DNA of 64,000 nt from CAZAZQ01 sp964489705 (lineage in GTDB: Bacteria > Zixibacteria > MSB-5A5 > GN15 > FEB-12). The stretch is taken from positions 96,861-160,860 of the forward strand of contig CAZAZQ010000006.1 of the NCBI GenBank assembly GCA_964489705.1, written 5' to 3'. Below the pieces are notes generated by a model that was not told where the DNA came from, ran no database searches, and worked only from the letters and a program-made list of their open reading frames with translations. Of this stretch, positions 42,941 through 52,231 are shown piece by piece; within the stretch, counting starts at the first letter, position 1, and each line of letters opens with the position of its first letter. The translations under genes and the position numbers were made by a program.

Positions 42941-42969
42941 ACATAAGGTTTTGTGGCAAACTTTGTCAA
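42941..42969 (-). promoter_or_regulatory. Promoter of the BNR-dockerin gene
   Basis: On the minus strand, TTGACA (42964-42969) and TTATGT (42941-42946), 17 nt apart, about 60 nt before the ATG. Confidence 0.55.
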
Positions 42970-43024
42970 GTATAACTTTTTCGAACCCGTAGTCTTGTTA
43001 AGGTGTAAGATAGAACGAAAAAAG

Positions 43025-43052
43025 TTGACAAATCAAAATAGAAATATATAAT
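43025..43052 (+). promoter_or_regulatory. Promoter of the tRNA-Gly/tRNA-Cys unit
   Basis: TTGACA (43025-43030) and TATAAT (43047-43052), 16 nt apart, 12 nt before the first tRNA base. Strong consensus. Confidence 0.75.
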
Positions 43053-43064
43053 TATTACGGTAAA

Positions 43065-43137
<73 letters not shown>

Positions 43138-43146
43138 TTTTTTCAA

Positions 43147-43218
<72 letters not shown>

Positions 43219-43660
43219 CATCTTCGCAGGCGGCACCCCAAAGTGAAAAGTCTCCCATAAGATAGAAACTCAGAAAGAGAGAGGAGACTTGTGCTCTCTT
43301 CCCCTGTTTTCCTAAATTGTTCGCCCCTTTCTTCTCATTTCATTATCATGCAGAGAGCACATTTCCCCCCTTCCCTTCGAAAAAACATGACAAAGTTCCC
43401 CATAAACTCTTGCTTTTTTCAGAAAGTTCCTTCTCGGGACAAATACTGCCTTCTTTATCCATAAAATAACTTGACAATCATATTGTCCGATATATATTTG
43501 TAAAGAGAGAGTAGCAGTAGAACATTCTTTTTTCACATAGTTCTTTTCTATACACGCGAAGGTGTAAACATAGCTTTCGGACTTCTGATCGCGCAAAACA
43601 TGCAAGTAGGAGGACCGATTTAGTCAAATCAACATATCACCGTGTCATGTAGGAGGTAGT
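43219..43660. other. Intergenic region with promoter of the beta-helix/papain-like gene
   Basis: Holds the promoter at 43471-43498 and, at its end, the ribosome site AGGAGGTAGT. The minus-strand open frame at 43312-43605 has no domain or codon features of a gene, so I leave it out. Confidence 0.55.
43471..43498 (+). promoter_or_regulatory. Promoter of the beta-helix/papain-like gene
   Basis: TTGACA (43471-43476) and TATATT (43493-43498) with a 16-nt spacer, leaving a leader of about 155 nt. Confidence 0.65.
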
Positions 43661-46600
43661 ATGGGTAGCAGAACGTTACCGTCAGTAATTATCGTGGGGC
43701 TTCTTTTCCTGATGACAGCCGTCCTTGTGGCTGACAGCCAAAACAAGCCCAACGCAATGTCCCCGCGAAGGGAAGCACGAATGCGGGCATTGGAAAACTC
43801 TCCCTATCTTCCCGTCCAACAAACCGCCGCCAAAACAGGGCAAGCTTTCCGAGCCTCTTCCGCCACCACTTTTACCGTTACCAATACCGCCGACTCCGGT
43901 CCGGGGAGTCTCCGGGATGCGATTCTAAACGCCAACAGCAATCCCGGCACGGACACGATTGTTTTCAATATTCCCGCTGCAGGAGTGCAAACCATCTTTC
44001 CCCTCTCGCAACTTCCTCCTCTCACCGATCCCTCCGGCGTGGTTATTGATGGCCTCTCCCAACCGGGAGCGACCTGCGGAGCAAACCCGCCTTCATCGGC
44101 TATATTGCTCATCCAAATCAGCGGCACGATGGCAGGTGCCGCACACGGCTTATGGGTCACTTCCAATGGGAATGAAATCCGCGGTTTGATTATCAACGAC
44201 TTCGAACAAGACGGCATTTGCATCGAAGGGGGAATTTACAACGAGCAAGCAAGCTTCAACTGGGTCCACTGCAACTTCATCGGCACCGATTCCACCGGAA
44301 CCGTCGACGTCGGCAACGGGCGAAACCTCGCCAGCCTGTGGGCGGGGGTGATGATTAAACAGGTGGAGGGGGGATACGCCTTTGAAAACATGATCGAGGA
44401 AAACCTTATTTCTGGGAATTATGCCGAAGGGATAGCTGTTTGGGGACCTGTACTTCCCGGTGATGTCTACCAAAACCACTTGAACCGAAATTACATCGGC
44501 ACCGACATTACTGGAACCGTCGACCTCGGCAATGACCACGAAGGAATCTGTCTCTGTGAAGGGACACATGACAACGATGCCAATGAAAATCTTATCTCCG
44601 GTAATGACTATGATGGGGTCGGCATTCAAGGGTACAATAATATTCCGTATGGACCGCCGATTCAAACCTCCCGCAATGTTATTGCCTACAACACCATTGG
44701 CCTCGATATCAACCTGAACCCGCTTCCGAATTCGATGGCGGGGGTAACTATTGGCGAATACGGACCAAGCCAGTGGGGATGCGCCGATTATAACGTCGTC
44801 GCTAATAATACCATCGCCTCCAACAACGGCGACGGGGTCTCCGTGTGGGAAGACGGGGTGAATAATACAAACGCCGACCAAAACATTATCACACAAAACG
44901 CTATATATAACAACGGTGGTCTCGGCATTGACTTGGACAACGACGGTGTCTCGATGAACGACCCCTCTGATCCCGATTCTACCGCCAACCAGCGGTTGAA
45001 CTTCCCCGTTATCGACAGTGCAATTTACAACACCGCCACCAGCACCACGACCGTGTACGGCACTATCGACATCGATACGCCTCCACAGAATGCGACCGTA
45101 GAAGTTTTCAAAGCCTCGCCCGACCCCTCTGGGTATGGCGAAGGGCAACAGTATCTCGGCTCTACCACCCCCAACAATATCGGTCAGTGGACTTATGTTG
45201 ACGCCACTCTGGCGGTTGGGGACAACATCACCGCAACAACGACCGACCAAAACAGCAACACTTCTGAGTTCGCCGCTGTGGTGACGGTTACCGAACAACA
45301 ACCGGAGCCCGATACGTGCGAATATTACAAGCCGGGCTATGTCGATTTCTGTCCCAACGGCATGCCCGATTTCGACCAAAAGCAAGACCAATGGGTCTCT
45401 CCGATAACCGGCAACTGGAGCTGGTGCGGACCGGTGGCTCTGGCGAATTGCATCTGGTGGTTCGACTCGAAATTCGAGCCCTCTCCGCTCGATCCCCGAC
45501 CTTTCTTCCCCGGTCCCGGTAACCCTCCGCTGAATGACGGTTATCCGTTGATACCAACGTTTGATCCGAACGGGGTGTGGGACGACCATGACACTAACAA
45601 CGTCATGCCCTTTATCCAAGCTCTTATGCCAATGTGTAACACCGACGTTACAGTACCGGGAACGTTACCTATTGACCTTCAGAATGGCTTCCAGAGCTGG
45701 CTGGCTTCCGTCGGACTGACCGGGCAGTACACGACGTATCTCATTGAGGGACCGGAATTCGAAGAAATTCGGGATTCCATCTTATCCTGCCAAGATGTTA
45801 TTTTGCTGCTCGGTTTCTATGAGCTCCTCGATGAAGAGCCGTTCTGCCAGTGGATCGGCGGACACTATGTCACAGCGGCTGGGGTCTGCACTACCACGAC
45901 TGATATTTGCATTTCCGACCCGTACTTTGACAAGAATGAAGGAGAACCGCCGGCAGGCTCCGCACATGGCTCCTCGGTGCACAACGACGCATCGCTTGTT
46001 TCCGGTCCACATGGCAGTATCCACCATGACAGGTACAATCTGCAGCCGAACACCAGCGGTTGCCCCTCCCCGGCAAAATGGATGTTCACCAACTATCCGA
46101 ACAACTGGGCGGATATCTGGGTGTTTGAAAACGAAAATCCCCTGGTGCCGATGCCGGGACCGGTCACATACACCGGCGGACCAATCGTTGTGCTGTTGGA
46201 TGCCGCGCTGATTATCTGCCCGGTCGAACCTCAACCGCAAGACACGTGCGAATATTACAAGTCGCCGTATGAAGACTACTCACCCTACGGAGTGCCTGAT
46301 TTCGATCAGAAACAAGACGGGTGGCGAGGAATACCATTCAACGGATGGTCATATTGCGGTCCGGTGGCGCTGGCGAACTGCTTCTGGTGGATGGACTCCC
46401 GCTTCGACTCGTTGCAGAATCCTCCTCCGACCGTCAGCGACGCGTATCCGCTGGTGCAGAGCTACGTTGGCGCCGCAGTTGACGACCACAGCCCGTCAAA
46501 TGTCATCCCGTTTGTCGACTCGCTGGCGGCATACTCGAATTGCAACCCCGGCACAGCCGGTACGTGGATTATGGACTTGTATAACGGCGCCCAAGCCTGG

Positions 46601-47347
46601 ATTGCCAGCCGTGGTTTGAATGCGGTCAACAACGACCTGCAGGTCAAGCTTATTCCGTCACCAACCTTTGACACCATTAAATCCGAGCTGATGGATTGTG
46701 AGGATGTCATCCTCCTCCTCGGCTTCTACGAAGACCAAGGCGGTGGTGAGTGTTGCCGTTTGGGTGGTCACTATGTGACGGTCGCCGGTGTCTGTACGAC
46801 AGACGTGCGTATCTGCATTTCGGATCCGTACTTTGACAAGAACGAAGGCGAACCGCCGGCAGGCTCAGCGCACGGTTCAGCGGTACACAACGATGCGCAG
46901 TACATTTCAGGACCGCACGGGCAAATCCAGCACGATCCATACAACATCGGTCCTAACCCGATGGGATGCGCTCACCCGCAACCACCGGCTATCGAGTTGA
47001 CCGACTATCCCGACAACTGGAACGACATCAGCAACTTCGCTGAGATGAACCAAACCGAACCGGCAATGCCATACTGCCCGTATGGAAACGGAACAATCTA
47101 TACCTTGGTCGACTATGCGCTGGTCATCTCGCCGTGCTGCAAAGTCCGCGGTGACGCCGATCATTCTTCGAGCATTAACGTTGCCGACCTGACCTTCCTG
47201 GTCAACTACCTGTTCAAGGGCGGTCCGCCGCCACCATGCATTGAAGAAGGTGATGCCGACTCCAGCGGCGGCATCAACGTTGCCGACCTGACTTACTTGG
47301 TAGCGTACCTCTTCAAAGGCGGTCCGGCACCGCAACCGTGCCCGTAA
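43661..47347 (+). CDS. Secreted beta-helix protein with two papain-like domains and dockerin pair
   Basis: A 1228-residue protein with a signal peptide (residues 1-25). Residues 70-440: right-handed beta-helix introduced by TVTNTADSGPGSLRDAILNAN-type sequence and repeats such as NLISGNYAEGIAV. Residues 445-550: a beta-sandwich linker. Residues 555-850 and 865-1150: two tandem C39/papain-like domains, each beginning CEYYK, then DFDQKQD, WxxCGPVALAN (C589, C899), GGHYVT (H735, H1037) and ISDPYFDKNEGEPPAGSAHG (D753, D1055). Cys, His and Asp are present in both, so both could be active. The C-terminus carries two dockerin repeats. The two domains are an internal duplication. It is likely an extracellular cysteine peptidase or peptide-binding surface protein. 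Own promoter and terminator. Confidence 0.82.
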   Translation: MGSRTLPSVIIVGLLFLMTAVLVADSQNKPNAMSPRREARMRALENSPYLPVQQTAAKTGQAFRASSATTFTVTNTADSGPGSLRDAILNANSNPGTDTIVFNIPAAGVQTIFPLSQLPPLTDPSGVVIDGLSQPGATCGANPPSSAILLIQISGTMAGAAHGLWVTSNGNEIRGLIINDFEQDGICIEGGIYNEQASFNWVHCNFIGTDSTGTVDVGNGRNLASLWAGVMIKQVEGGYAFENMIEENLISGNYAEGIAVWGPVLPGDVYQNHLNRNYIGTDITGTVDLGNDHEGICLCEGTHDNDANENLISGNDYDGVGIQGYNNIPYGPPIQTSRNVIAYNTIGLDINLNPLPNSMAGVTIGEYGPSQWGCADYNVVANNTIASNNGDGVSVWEDGVNNTNADQNIITQNAIYNNGGLGIDLDNDGVSMNDPSDPDSTANQRLNFPVIDSAIYNTATSTTTVYGTIDIDTPPQNATVEVFKASPDPSGYGEGQQYLGSTTPNNIGQWTYVDATLAVGDNITATTTDQNSNTSEFAAVVTVTEQQPEPDTCEYYKPGYVDFCPNGMPDFDQKQDQWVSPITGNWSWCGPVALANCIWWFDSKFEPSPLDPRPFFPGPGNPPLNDGYPLIPTFDPNGVWDDHDTNNVMPFIQALMPMCNTDVTVPGTLPIDLQNGFQSWLASVGLTGQYTTYLIEGPEFEEIRDSILSCQDVILLLGFYELLDEEPFCQWIGGHYVTAAGVCTTTTDICISDPYFDKNEGEPPAGSAHGSSVHNDASLVSGPHGSIHHDRYNLQPNTSGCPSPAKWMFTNYPNNWADIWVFENENPLVPMPGPVTYTGGPIVVLLDAALIICPVEPQPQDTCEYYKSPYEDYSPYGVPDFDQKQDGWRGIPFNGWSYCGPVALANCFWWMDSRFDSLQNPPPTVSDAYPLVQSYVGAAVDDHSPSNVIPFVDSLAAYSNCNPGTAGTWIMDLYNGAQAWIASRGLNAVNNDLQVKLIPSPTFDTIKSELMDCEDVILLLGFYEDQGGGECCRLGGHYVTVAGVCTTDVRICISDPYFDKNEGEPPAGSAHGSAVHNDAQYISGPHGQIQHDPYNIGPNPMGCAHPQPPAIELTDYPDNWNDISNFAEMNQTEPAMPYCPYGNGTIYTLVDYALVISPCCKVRGDADHSSSINVADLTFLVNYLFKGGPPPPCIEEGDADSSGGINVADLTYLVAYLFKGGPAPQPCP

Positions 47348-47372
47348 AAAAGAAAGGATTTAACCTTACTTA

Positions 47373-47400
47373 CGGTCGCCCCTCGTAAAAGGGGCGACCG
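47373..47400 (+). terminator. Terminator of the beta-helix/papain-like gene
   Basis: 10-bp stem CGGTCGCCCC / GGGGCGACCG with an 8-nt loop, followed by TTATTTTTT, 25 nt after the stop codon. Confidence 0.85.
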
Positions 47401-47652
47401 TTATTTTTTCACCCGAAAGTTCTCCCGGCCGCATCCGTCAACAAAAGAAGAAAATTCACCAAATTAAAATCGAACTTCCGACCCCAAAGAGAGTTTTAAC
47501 AAGAAGAGGAAGGACGGAATATATGTGTCGGTCATCCAAGCGATTAGACACAAGAATTTCGTAAAATTCTCTTGTGCTCCGCTTGATTCCGTACCTATAT
47601 TACCGCCCGAACTGAAGCAACGAACCGGCAAACTGATATGGAGGAAATTGCC

Positions 47653-47844
47653 ATGGCTATGTTCATTACCGATGAGTGCACAGCCTGCGGGCTCTGCCTG
47701 CCGGAATGTCCCACCGAATCGATCAGTGAGGGAGATATTTATGTCATCAATCCGGACACCTGCAATGAGTGTGAGGATCAACCTGACGGTCCCCAATGCG
47801 TTGCCGTCTGTCCTATTGATAACTGCATTATAAAAGCAGAATAA
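47653..47844 (+). CDS. 2[4Fe-4S] ferredoxin
   Basis: A 63-residue ferredoxin. Cluster I is C-x2-C-x2-C-x3-CP (CTACGLCLPECP). Cluster II is C-x2-C-x8-C-x3-CP (CNEC, DGPQCVAVCP), the longer spacing typical of the Allochromatium-type ferredoxins. It carries electrons at low potential in the cytoplasm. I start at ATG 47653 because TGGAGGAAA at 47637-47645 is its ribosome site. The upstream ATG 47638 overlaps that site. No partner enzyme is adjacent. Confidence 0.9.
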   Translation: MAMFITDECTACGLCLPECPTESISEGDIYVINPDTCNECEDQPDGPQCVAVCPIDNCIIKAE

Positions 47845-47861
47845 AAACATCCCTTTTATGG

Positions 47862-47890
47862 AAAAAAGCCGCTCACTGAGCGGCTTTTTT
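47862..47890 (+). terminator. Terminator of the ferredoxin gene
   Basis: AAAAAAGCCGCTC / GAGCGGCTTTTTT with a 3-nt loop: symmetrical, so it can work on both strands. It follows the ferredoxin stop by 18 nt. Confidence 0.9.
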
Positions 47891-47935
47891 TATATCGGAC
47901 ATTTTTACTACGGGATTTTTTTCACAAAAATAAAG

Positions 47936-48000
47936 AGGGTGCATCTCTGGTTGGGTAGAGGGGGCTAGGAAACTACCCAGGGACAGCAGAGAGTCACCCT
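47936..48000. other. 65-nt structured element of unknown type
   Basis: Three stacked inverted repeats: AGGGTG/CACCCT (ends), TCTCTG/CAGAGA, and TGGGTAG/CTACCCA, with asymmetric internal loops and a 14-nt apical loop AGGGGGCTAGGAAA-like. It lies between two 3' ends (ferredoxin on plus, DUF1573 gene on minus). On the minus strand it is followed by CTCTTTATTTTTG, so it may end that operon, but the bulged architecture is more complex than a plain terminator. No known RNA family recognised. Confidence 0.55.
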
Positions 48001-48090
48001 CACTACAAATCTTTGCTACAATAATTGCAAAACTTGCTGCTTTTGTCAAGCATTTTCTTCACTCTTTTTCGGCAGGTTGCACAAAAATAT

Positions 48091-48813
48091 TTAGTATTTC
48101 ACGATTTTTATTGGGATAGTCAGGATAGTCGTGTCGGAACCTTTGTTTTTCTCGATGTACAGGGTGAGATTCGTCAGGTACGTCCCTTTTTTCAGTCCCG
48201 AAGCGGGCTGGATTTCCAGCTCAAGCTGCTGCCCCTTTTTGGCTTTTTCTTTTAAGACATTGACAGTAAAGGTGTTGTCAAACGGCTCCTGCCCGGCAAG
48301 AGTAATTTCTTTATAACCGGGGTTTGGGATAGTAACTTTTTTCGCCGCATTACCGGGGAGGAAAAACAAGGAAAAGGGCTGAGGCTTGATGCCGTCAGGC
48401 CATTGCCCCACAATAGATTGGCAGTAAAAACTCACCTCCGGCAACTTTGGATTGTCGGTATAGACGGTAAAATACTTTTGGGTCGGTCCGAAGAAGTTTT
48501 TACTGTTGAATTTCAATCGGAAAGCCGCCGTATCGCCGGGAGCGATTATCGAATCCAATGCAATCGCTTCGCAACAATCGCAAGAAACAGTGATTTTCTC
48601 AATTTTCATCGGCTTGTCGAAGGTGTTGACAAGGTGGTAGGTATGGAGAACATCGAAGTCAATGCCCATTCGACCGAAGTCGAACATGTGCTCTTCGGCG
48701 GAAAAGGGCGGAACGCTGGCTTTCTCCTCCTCGGCTCCGGCTGAGAGGTAACCTCCGATTACTACGAGCAGGGGTAGAATAACAATTACAGCAACGTGAG
48801 CGGTTGTTTTCAT
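48091..48813 (-). CDS. DUF1573-type secreted protein
   Basis: A 240-residue protein with an N-terminal signal or anchor (AHVAVIVILPLLVVIGGYLSAG). A DUF1573/Ig-like unit follows: HMFDFGRMGID, TYHLVNTFDKPMKIEKITVSCDCC, PGDTAAFRLKFN. A second beta-sandwich spans about residues 140-240. The CDCC replaces the usual CGC. Function unknown; such proteins are common in FCB genomes. Its ATG overlaps the stop of the cysteine synthase gene by 4 nt, so the pair is one operon. Confidence 0.75.
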   Translation of the reverse strand: MKTTAHVAVIVILPLLVVIGGYLSAGAEEEKASVPPFSAEEHMFDFGRMGIDFDVLHTYHLVNTFDKPMKIEKITVSCDCCEAIALDSIIAPGDTAAFRLKFNSKNFFGPTQKYFTVYTDNPKLPEVSFYCQSIVGQWPDGIKPQPFSLFFLPGNAAKKVTIPNPGYKEITLAGQEPFDNTFTVNVLKEKAKKGQQLELEIQPASGLKKGTYLTNLTLYIEKNKGSDTTILTIPIKIVKY

Positions 48814-49808
48814 AAGGGTGTCTCAACCTCCTCCTTCGAAGATAAAAAGCCGTGTTTTTTCATCCATTCATCATTATAACATTTACTCAAGTAACGGATA
48901 CCTGCATCTCCAAAGATCCCGACTATCAAGGCATCTCTCCCCGCCTGAGCGGCGACCTGTTCCATGGCATACGCGACCGCCCCGGACGAACCGCCGCCTG
49001 AGATTCCTTCCGTCCGAGCAATCAGCCGAGCCCGGTGAAAGGCATCCCTGTCGGAGACGGTAATAACCTCGTCGACCAACTCCGGGTGGAGGGCATCCGT
49101 CACGACATCCGAACCTATCCCTTCCACCAAGTATTCATACCCTTGTACTTCCTGGTGGGTTCGAATATATTCCGCAAAAACCGAGCCCTCGGGGTCGACA
49201 GCAATTGCTTTGATATTTGGGTTCTGTTCCTTGAGAAAACGAGCCGCTCCGGAAAACGTCCCTCCGGTGCCGATGCCCGCAACAAAATGGGTTATCTTGC
49301 CGTCGGTATCCTCCCATATCTCAGGACCGGTCGTCAGGTAATGCGCCTCGACATTGTCTTGACTGTTGTACTGATCCAAATCGAAATAACCGTGCTGCTG
49401 AGCCAACTTCCGGGCAACCATGAAAAACCCTTCCGGGTCGTCATGGGTTGCCGTAGTCGGAGTAACGATAACCTCGGCACCGAATGACTTGATAAGATCG
49501 ACCTTCTCTTTGCTGGTCTTCTCCGGAGTGGTCAGAATCGCTTTCAAACCGAATTGAGCCGCTACCATCGCCAACGCCGAGCCGGTGTTGCCGGAAGTAT
49601 TGTCGACCACGGTGTCGCCGGGTTTCAATCTTCCTTCCGCCATCGCTTTTTTCAAAATATGATACACCATTCGGTCCTTCAACGAACCGGTCGGGTTCAT
49701 GAACTCCAACTTCACGTACGCCTTCGGACCGTCGGGAGGGATTCCGGTTTTCAAGCGAACGAGGGGGGTTTTTCCAATTAAGTCAAGAATACTTTCATAC
49801 ACTCGCAT
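48810..49808 (-). CDS. cysK: Cysteine synthase family PLP enzyme
   Basis: A 332-residue fold-type II PLP enzyme. The Schiff-base lysine is K44 in NPTGSLKDRM. The phosphate and substrate loop is TSGNTGSA (71-78). GIGTGGTFSGA and the C-terminal SGGGSSGAVAYA bind the cofactor. The family joins O-acetylserine (or O-phosphoserine/homocysteine with serine) to sulfide to make cysteine or cystathionine. The symbol is by family; CysM or CBS-like specificity cannot be excluded. It leads the DUF1573 gene, an odd partner. Confidence 0.85.
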   Translation of the reverse strand: MRVYESILDLIGKTPLVRLKTGIPPDGPKAYVKLEFMNPTGSLKDRMVYHILKKAMAEGRLKPGDTVVDNTSGNTGSALAMVAAQFGLKAILTTPEKTSKEKVDLIKSFGAEVIVTPTTATHDDPEGFFMVARKLAQQHGYFDLDQYNSQDNVEAHYLTTGPEIWEDTDGKITHFVAGIGTGGTFSGAARFLKEQNPNIKAIAVDPEGSVFAEYIRTHQEVQGYEYLVEGIGSDVVTDALHPELVDEVITVSDRDAFHRARLIARTEGISGGGSSGAVAYAMEQVAAQAGRDALIVGIFGDAGIRYLSKCYNDEWMKKHGFLSSKEEVETPL

Positions 49809-49900
49809 AGCAGTTCCTTAGCAGTATCACCAGCGTAGGATACACAACCCTTATACAATATTCAACAAGTATTATTTTCAAAATTCCCTTCTTCTTTTGG

Positions 49901-49930
49901 TTGACAACCACAGGAGAGGGTGTGTTAATA
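49901..49930 (+). promoter_or_regulatory. Possible promoter of the SPOR lipoprotein gene
   Basis: TTGACA (49901-49906) and TTAATA (49925-49930), 18 nt apart, about 75 nt before the ATG. Confidence 0.45.
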
Positions 49931-50006
49931 TGATACCACAAGCATGAGAAAAGCGAGGCAACGAAAAGTGCAAGTGAAAAATATATAATGGCGTTGAGGA
50001 GGTAAG

Positions 50007-50498
50007 ATGTATTACTGGAGATTATTAGTGCTGGCGGGAATGCTGGCGATGCTGGTGCTGGGCTGCTCTCGGAAAAAGGAGCAAGCGGCAAAACTGGAGC
50101 AAGAGATGATGCAAGGAGAAACTACCGCCGTCGATACATCCGCCGTTTCTCCTGCCGAATCACCGGAAACGGAAGCTACGGAAACAACCCCCGCTCAAGA
50201 AATGGACGCAACCGCCATTCCAGCCGAAGAAGAAACGGCAATCACCCCCCAGACGGAAGAAGCCGCCGGGTATGTCCTCCAACTGGCAGCGTGCGAGTCG
50301 CTCGATTACGCTCAATACTTGGTGGAGAAATTTACCAAGCGCGGGTATTCTCCCTACCTGACGACCGCTACCGTCAACGGTCAAACGTACTACCGAGTTC
50401 GCATCGGCGGATTCGAAACGCTGGAAGAAGCCAAGCAGCTCCAAGCGGAACTGGCGGACAAGTACTCCATCAAGGGATGGATTGATATCGCCGAATAA
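50007..50498 (+). CDS. SPOR-domain lipoprotein
   Basis: A 163-residue lipoprotein. The signal peptide ends in the lipobox LVLG-C20, followed by a low-complexity Glu/Thr/Pro/Ala linker (about 30-85), then a C-terminal SPOR domain (AGYVLQLAACESLDYAQYLV, YYRVRIGGFETLEEAKQL). SPOR domains bind glycan strands stripped of stem peptides at division sites. Likely tethered to the outer membrane and reaching into peptidoglycan. ATG 50007 has GAGGAGGTAAG upstream. A terminator-like hairpin follows. Confidence 0.85.
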   Translation: MYYWRLLVLAGMLAMLVLGCSRKKEQAAKLEQEMMQGETTAVDTSAVSPAESPETEATETTPAQEMDATAIPAEEETAITPQTEEAAGYVLQLAACESLDYAQYLVEKFTKRGYSPYLTTATVNGQTYYRVRIGGFETLEEAKQLQAELADKYSIKGWIDIAE

Positions 50499-50569
50499 CC
50501 CTTCTTTTAAGAAAAAGAAAATCAGAAATGTTTGCCCGCCCCGTCTCAAGCAGGCGGGGCATAATGGTG

Positions 50570-50603
50570 AAAGCGGCACGGGAATATTTTCCGGCACCGC
50601 TTT
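50570..50603 (+). terminator. Terminator-like hairpin after the SPOR gene
   Basis: AAAGCGG / CCGCTTT with an inner CGG/CCG, followed by CTT only. Convergent with mtnA, it may act on both strands. Confidence 0.5.
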
Positions 50604-50667
50604 CTTGACACACGCCCAAGCTTTTTACCCCCATTATCTCATTATCTCAAAGATGAGAGAAACCTCC

Positions 50668-51687
50668 TCACGTTTTCGCCCGCCCGCCGGGTTTTAACCC
50701 TTCGTCGGTAATGTACCAACTCACCAGTTCGTACGGTGTCACATCAAAGGCGGGGGAATAGACCTTGATCCCTTTTGGAGCCGTCCGTCGACCGAACCCT
50801 TCGGTGACTTCTTCCGGGGAACGCTCCTCGATCGGGATTTTGTCGCCGGATTCGATAACGGTATCGAACGTCGAGTACGGCGCCGCCACGTAGAACGGAA
50901 CGCCATGTTCTTTCGCCAACACCGCCACCGAATACGTTCCGATTTTATTGGCGACATCGCCGTTTTTGGCAATCCTATCAGCGCCGACAATAACATGGTC
51001 AATCTTTCCCTGTCGCATGAGCATCCCTGCCATGTTGTCACAAATAAGAGTGACGTCTATGTTCTCCTGCTGTAGCTCCCACGCCGTCAAGCGGGCTCCC
51101 TGTAAAAGAGGACGGGTTTCGTCGGCGTAGACGCGGATCTTCTTACCTTGGTTGTGGCAGGTGTAAATCACTCCCAGAGCCGTACCGATGCCTCCGGTCG
51201 CCAACGCTCCGGCATTGCAATGGGTGAGGATGGTGTCCCCATCGTTGATAAGTTCCGCTCCGTGCTTACCCATCCGCTCGCACAGCTGACGATCTTCCTC
51301 ATGGATTGCCGCCGCCTCCGCCCACATCAAGGGCAACGCTGCCTCCAAGGTCTCAGGGACATCGTCGATAAGTTTGTGCAACACTCTGTCAACCGCCCAC
51401 GCCAAATTCACCGCCGTCGGGCGGGCGTTCTTGATTTCGTCCGCTACCGTGTGAATAAACTCTTCGTCAAAACGACGAGCTTTTTCCACCGCCAGCACCA
51501 GCGCATACGCCGCCGCAATACCGATAGCAGGGGCACCGCGGACTTTCAATTGCTTAATGGCGTCAATAACTTCACGGTAATCGTCAATATCGATATACTT
51601 TACCTCAAGCGGCAGCTTGGTCTGGTCCAACAACCGCAGCTTGTTGCCGACTCGCTCCAGCGTTTTGAAATTCATAGGTGCGCTCAC
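50668..51687 (-). CDS. mtnA: Methylthioribose-1-phosphate isomerase
   Basis: A 339-residue eIF2B-alpha-like isomerase of the methionine salvage pathway, turning 5-methylthioribose-1-phosphate into the ribulose form. Seen: LRLLDQTKLPLEV, QLKVRGAPAIGIAAAYA, active-site Cys in ILTHCNAGALATGG, the Asp in IVGADRIAKNGDVANKIGT, and the C-terminal YSPAFDVTPYELVSWYITDEG. The frame starts at GTG 51687 (overlapping the upstream stop) or ATG 51675. Both are plausible. Ribose-1,5-bisphosphate isomerase is a related alternative. Confidence 0.9.
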   Translation of the reverse strand: MSAPMNFKTLERVGNKLRLLDQTKLPLEVKYIDIDDYREVIDAIKQLKVRGAPAIGIAAAYALVLAVEKARRFDEEFIHTVADEIKNARPTAVNLAWAVDRVLHKLIDDVPETLEAALPLMWAEAAAIHEEDRQLCERMGKHGAELINDGDTILTHCNAGALATGGIGTALGVIYTCHNQGKKIRVYADETRPLLQGARLTAWELQQENIDVTLICDNMAGMLMRQGKIDHVIVGADRIAKNGDVANKIGTYSVAVLAKEHGVPFYVAAPYSTFDTVIESGDKIPIEERSPEEVTEGFGRRTAPKGIKVYSPAFDVTPYELVSWYITDEGLKPGGRAKT

Positions 51688-52100
51688 TCTCCGATAAGTT
51701 GCAATACTATCCTCCTCTGGCGAGGACGGTTGTCAAATTCCAAAAAGACCACTTGTTGCCATGTTCCACAGGTCAGTTTTCCCCCGACAAACGGCACCGT
51801 AATATCCGGACCTATCAAAGCGGCACGGAGATGAGAGAAGCCGTTACCGTCGTGCCAGGTATGGTCGTGCTCGTACGGTCGATCGGATGGGATGAGCTTT
51901 TCCATCAACTCCGGTAAATCCTTCAGCAGTCCCGGTTCGTACTCAATCGTCGTCAAACCGCCCGTTGAACCCGGAACAAACGCCGTAATCGTACCGGCAT
52001 TCATACCCGACGTACGAACCGCTTTCTCCATCTCACCGGTGATATCGATAATATCCCCGGCGCCGCGGGTTTCCAGTTTGATCTCATCGGTTTTGACCAT
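51684..52100 (-). CDS. YjbQ/UPF0047 family protein
   Basis: A 138-residue protein of the YjbQ family (small beta-sandwich, some members with weak thiamin-phosphate synthase activity). Seen: AFVPGSTGGLTTIEYEP, a conserved HDHTWHDGNGFSHLRAALIG with likely metal-binding His residues, and CGTWQQVVFLEFDNRPRQRR. It precedes mtnA with a 4-nt overlap. Biological role unknown. Confidence 0.88.
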   Translation of the reverse strand: MVKTDEIKLETRGAGDIIDITGEMEKAVRTSGMNAGTITAFVPGSTGGLTTIEYEPGLLKDLPELMEKLIPSDRPYEHDHTWHDGNGFSHLRAALIGPDITVPFVGGKLTCGTWQQVVFLEFDNRPRQRRIVLQLIGE

Positions 52101-52231
52101 ACGTCAGCCGCTCCGTTTGTTGTTCTACCGTCAACACTTCCGCATAAAAAAACATTCTCACCACAAAAAAGCAAGGAGTCAACCACGGTTGCTTGGAAAG
52201 AAGATGATATAAAATATTAGAGGGATAATGA

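Noticed and set aside
43312..43605. Minus-strand open frame of 97 codons after the tRNA genes
   Set aside because: It runs through the promoter of the next gene and has no recognisable features.
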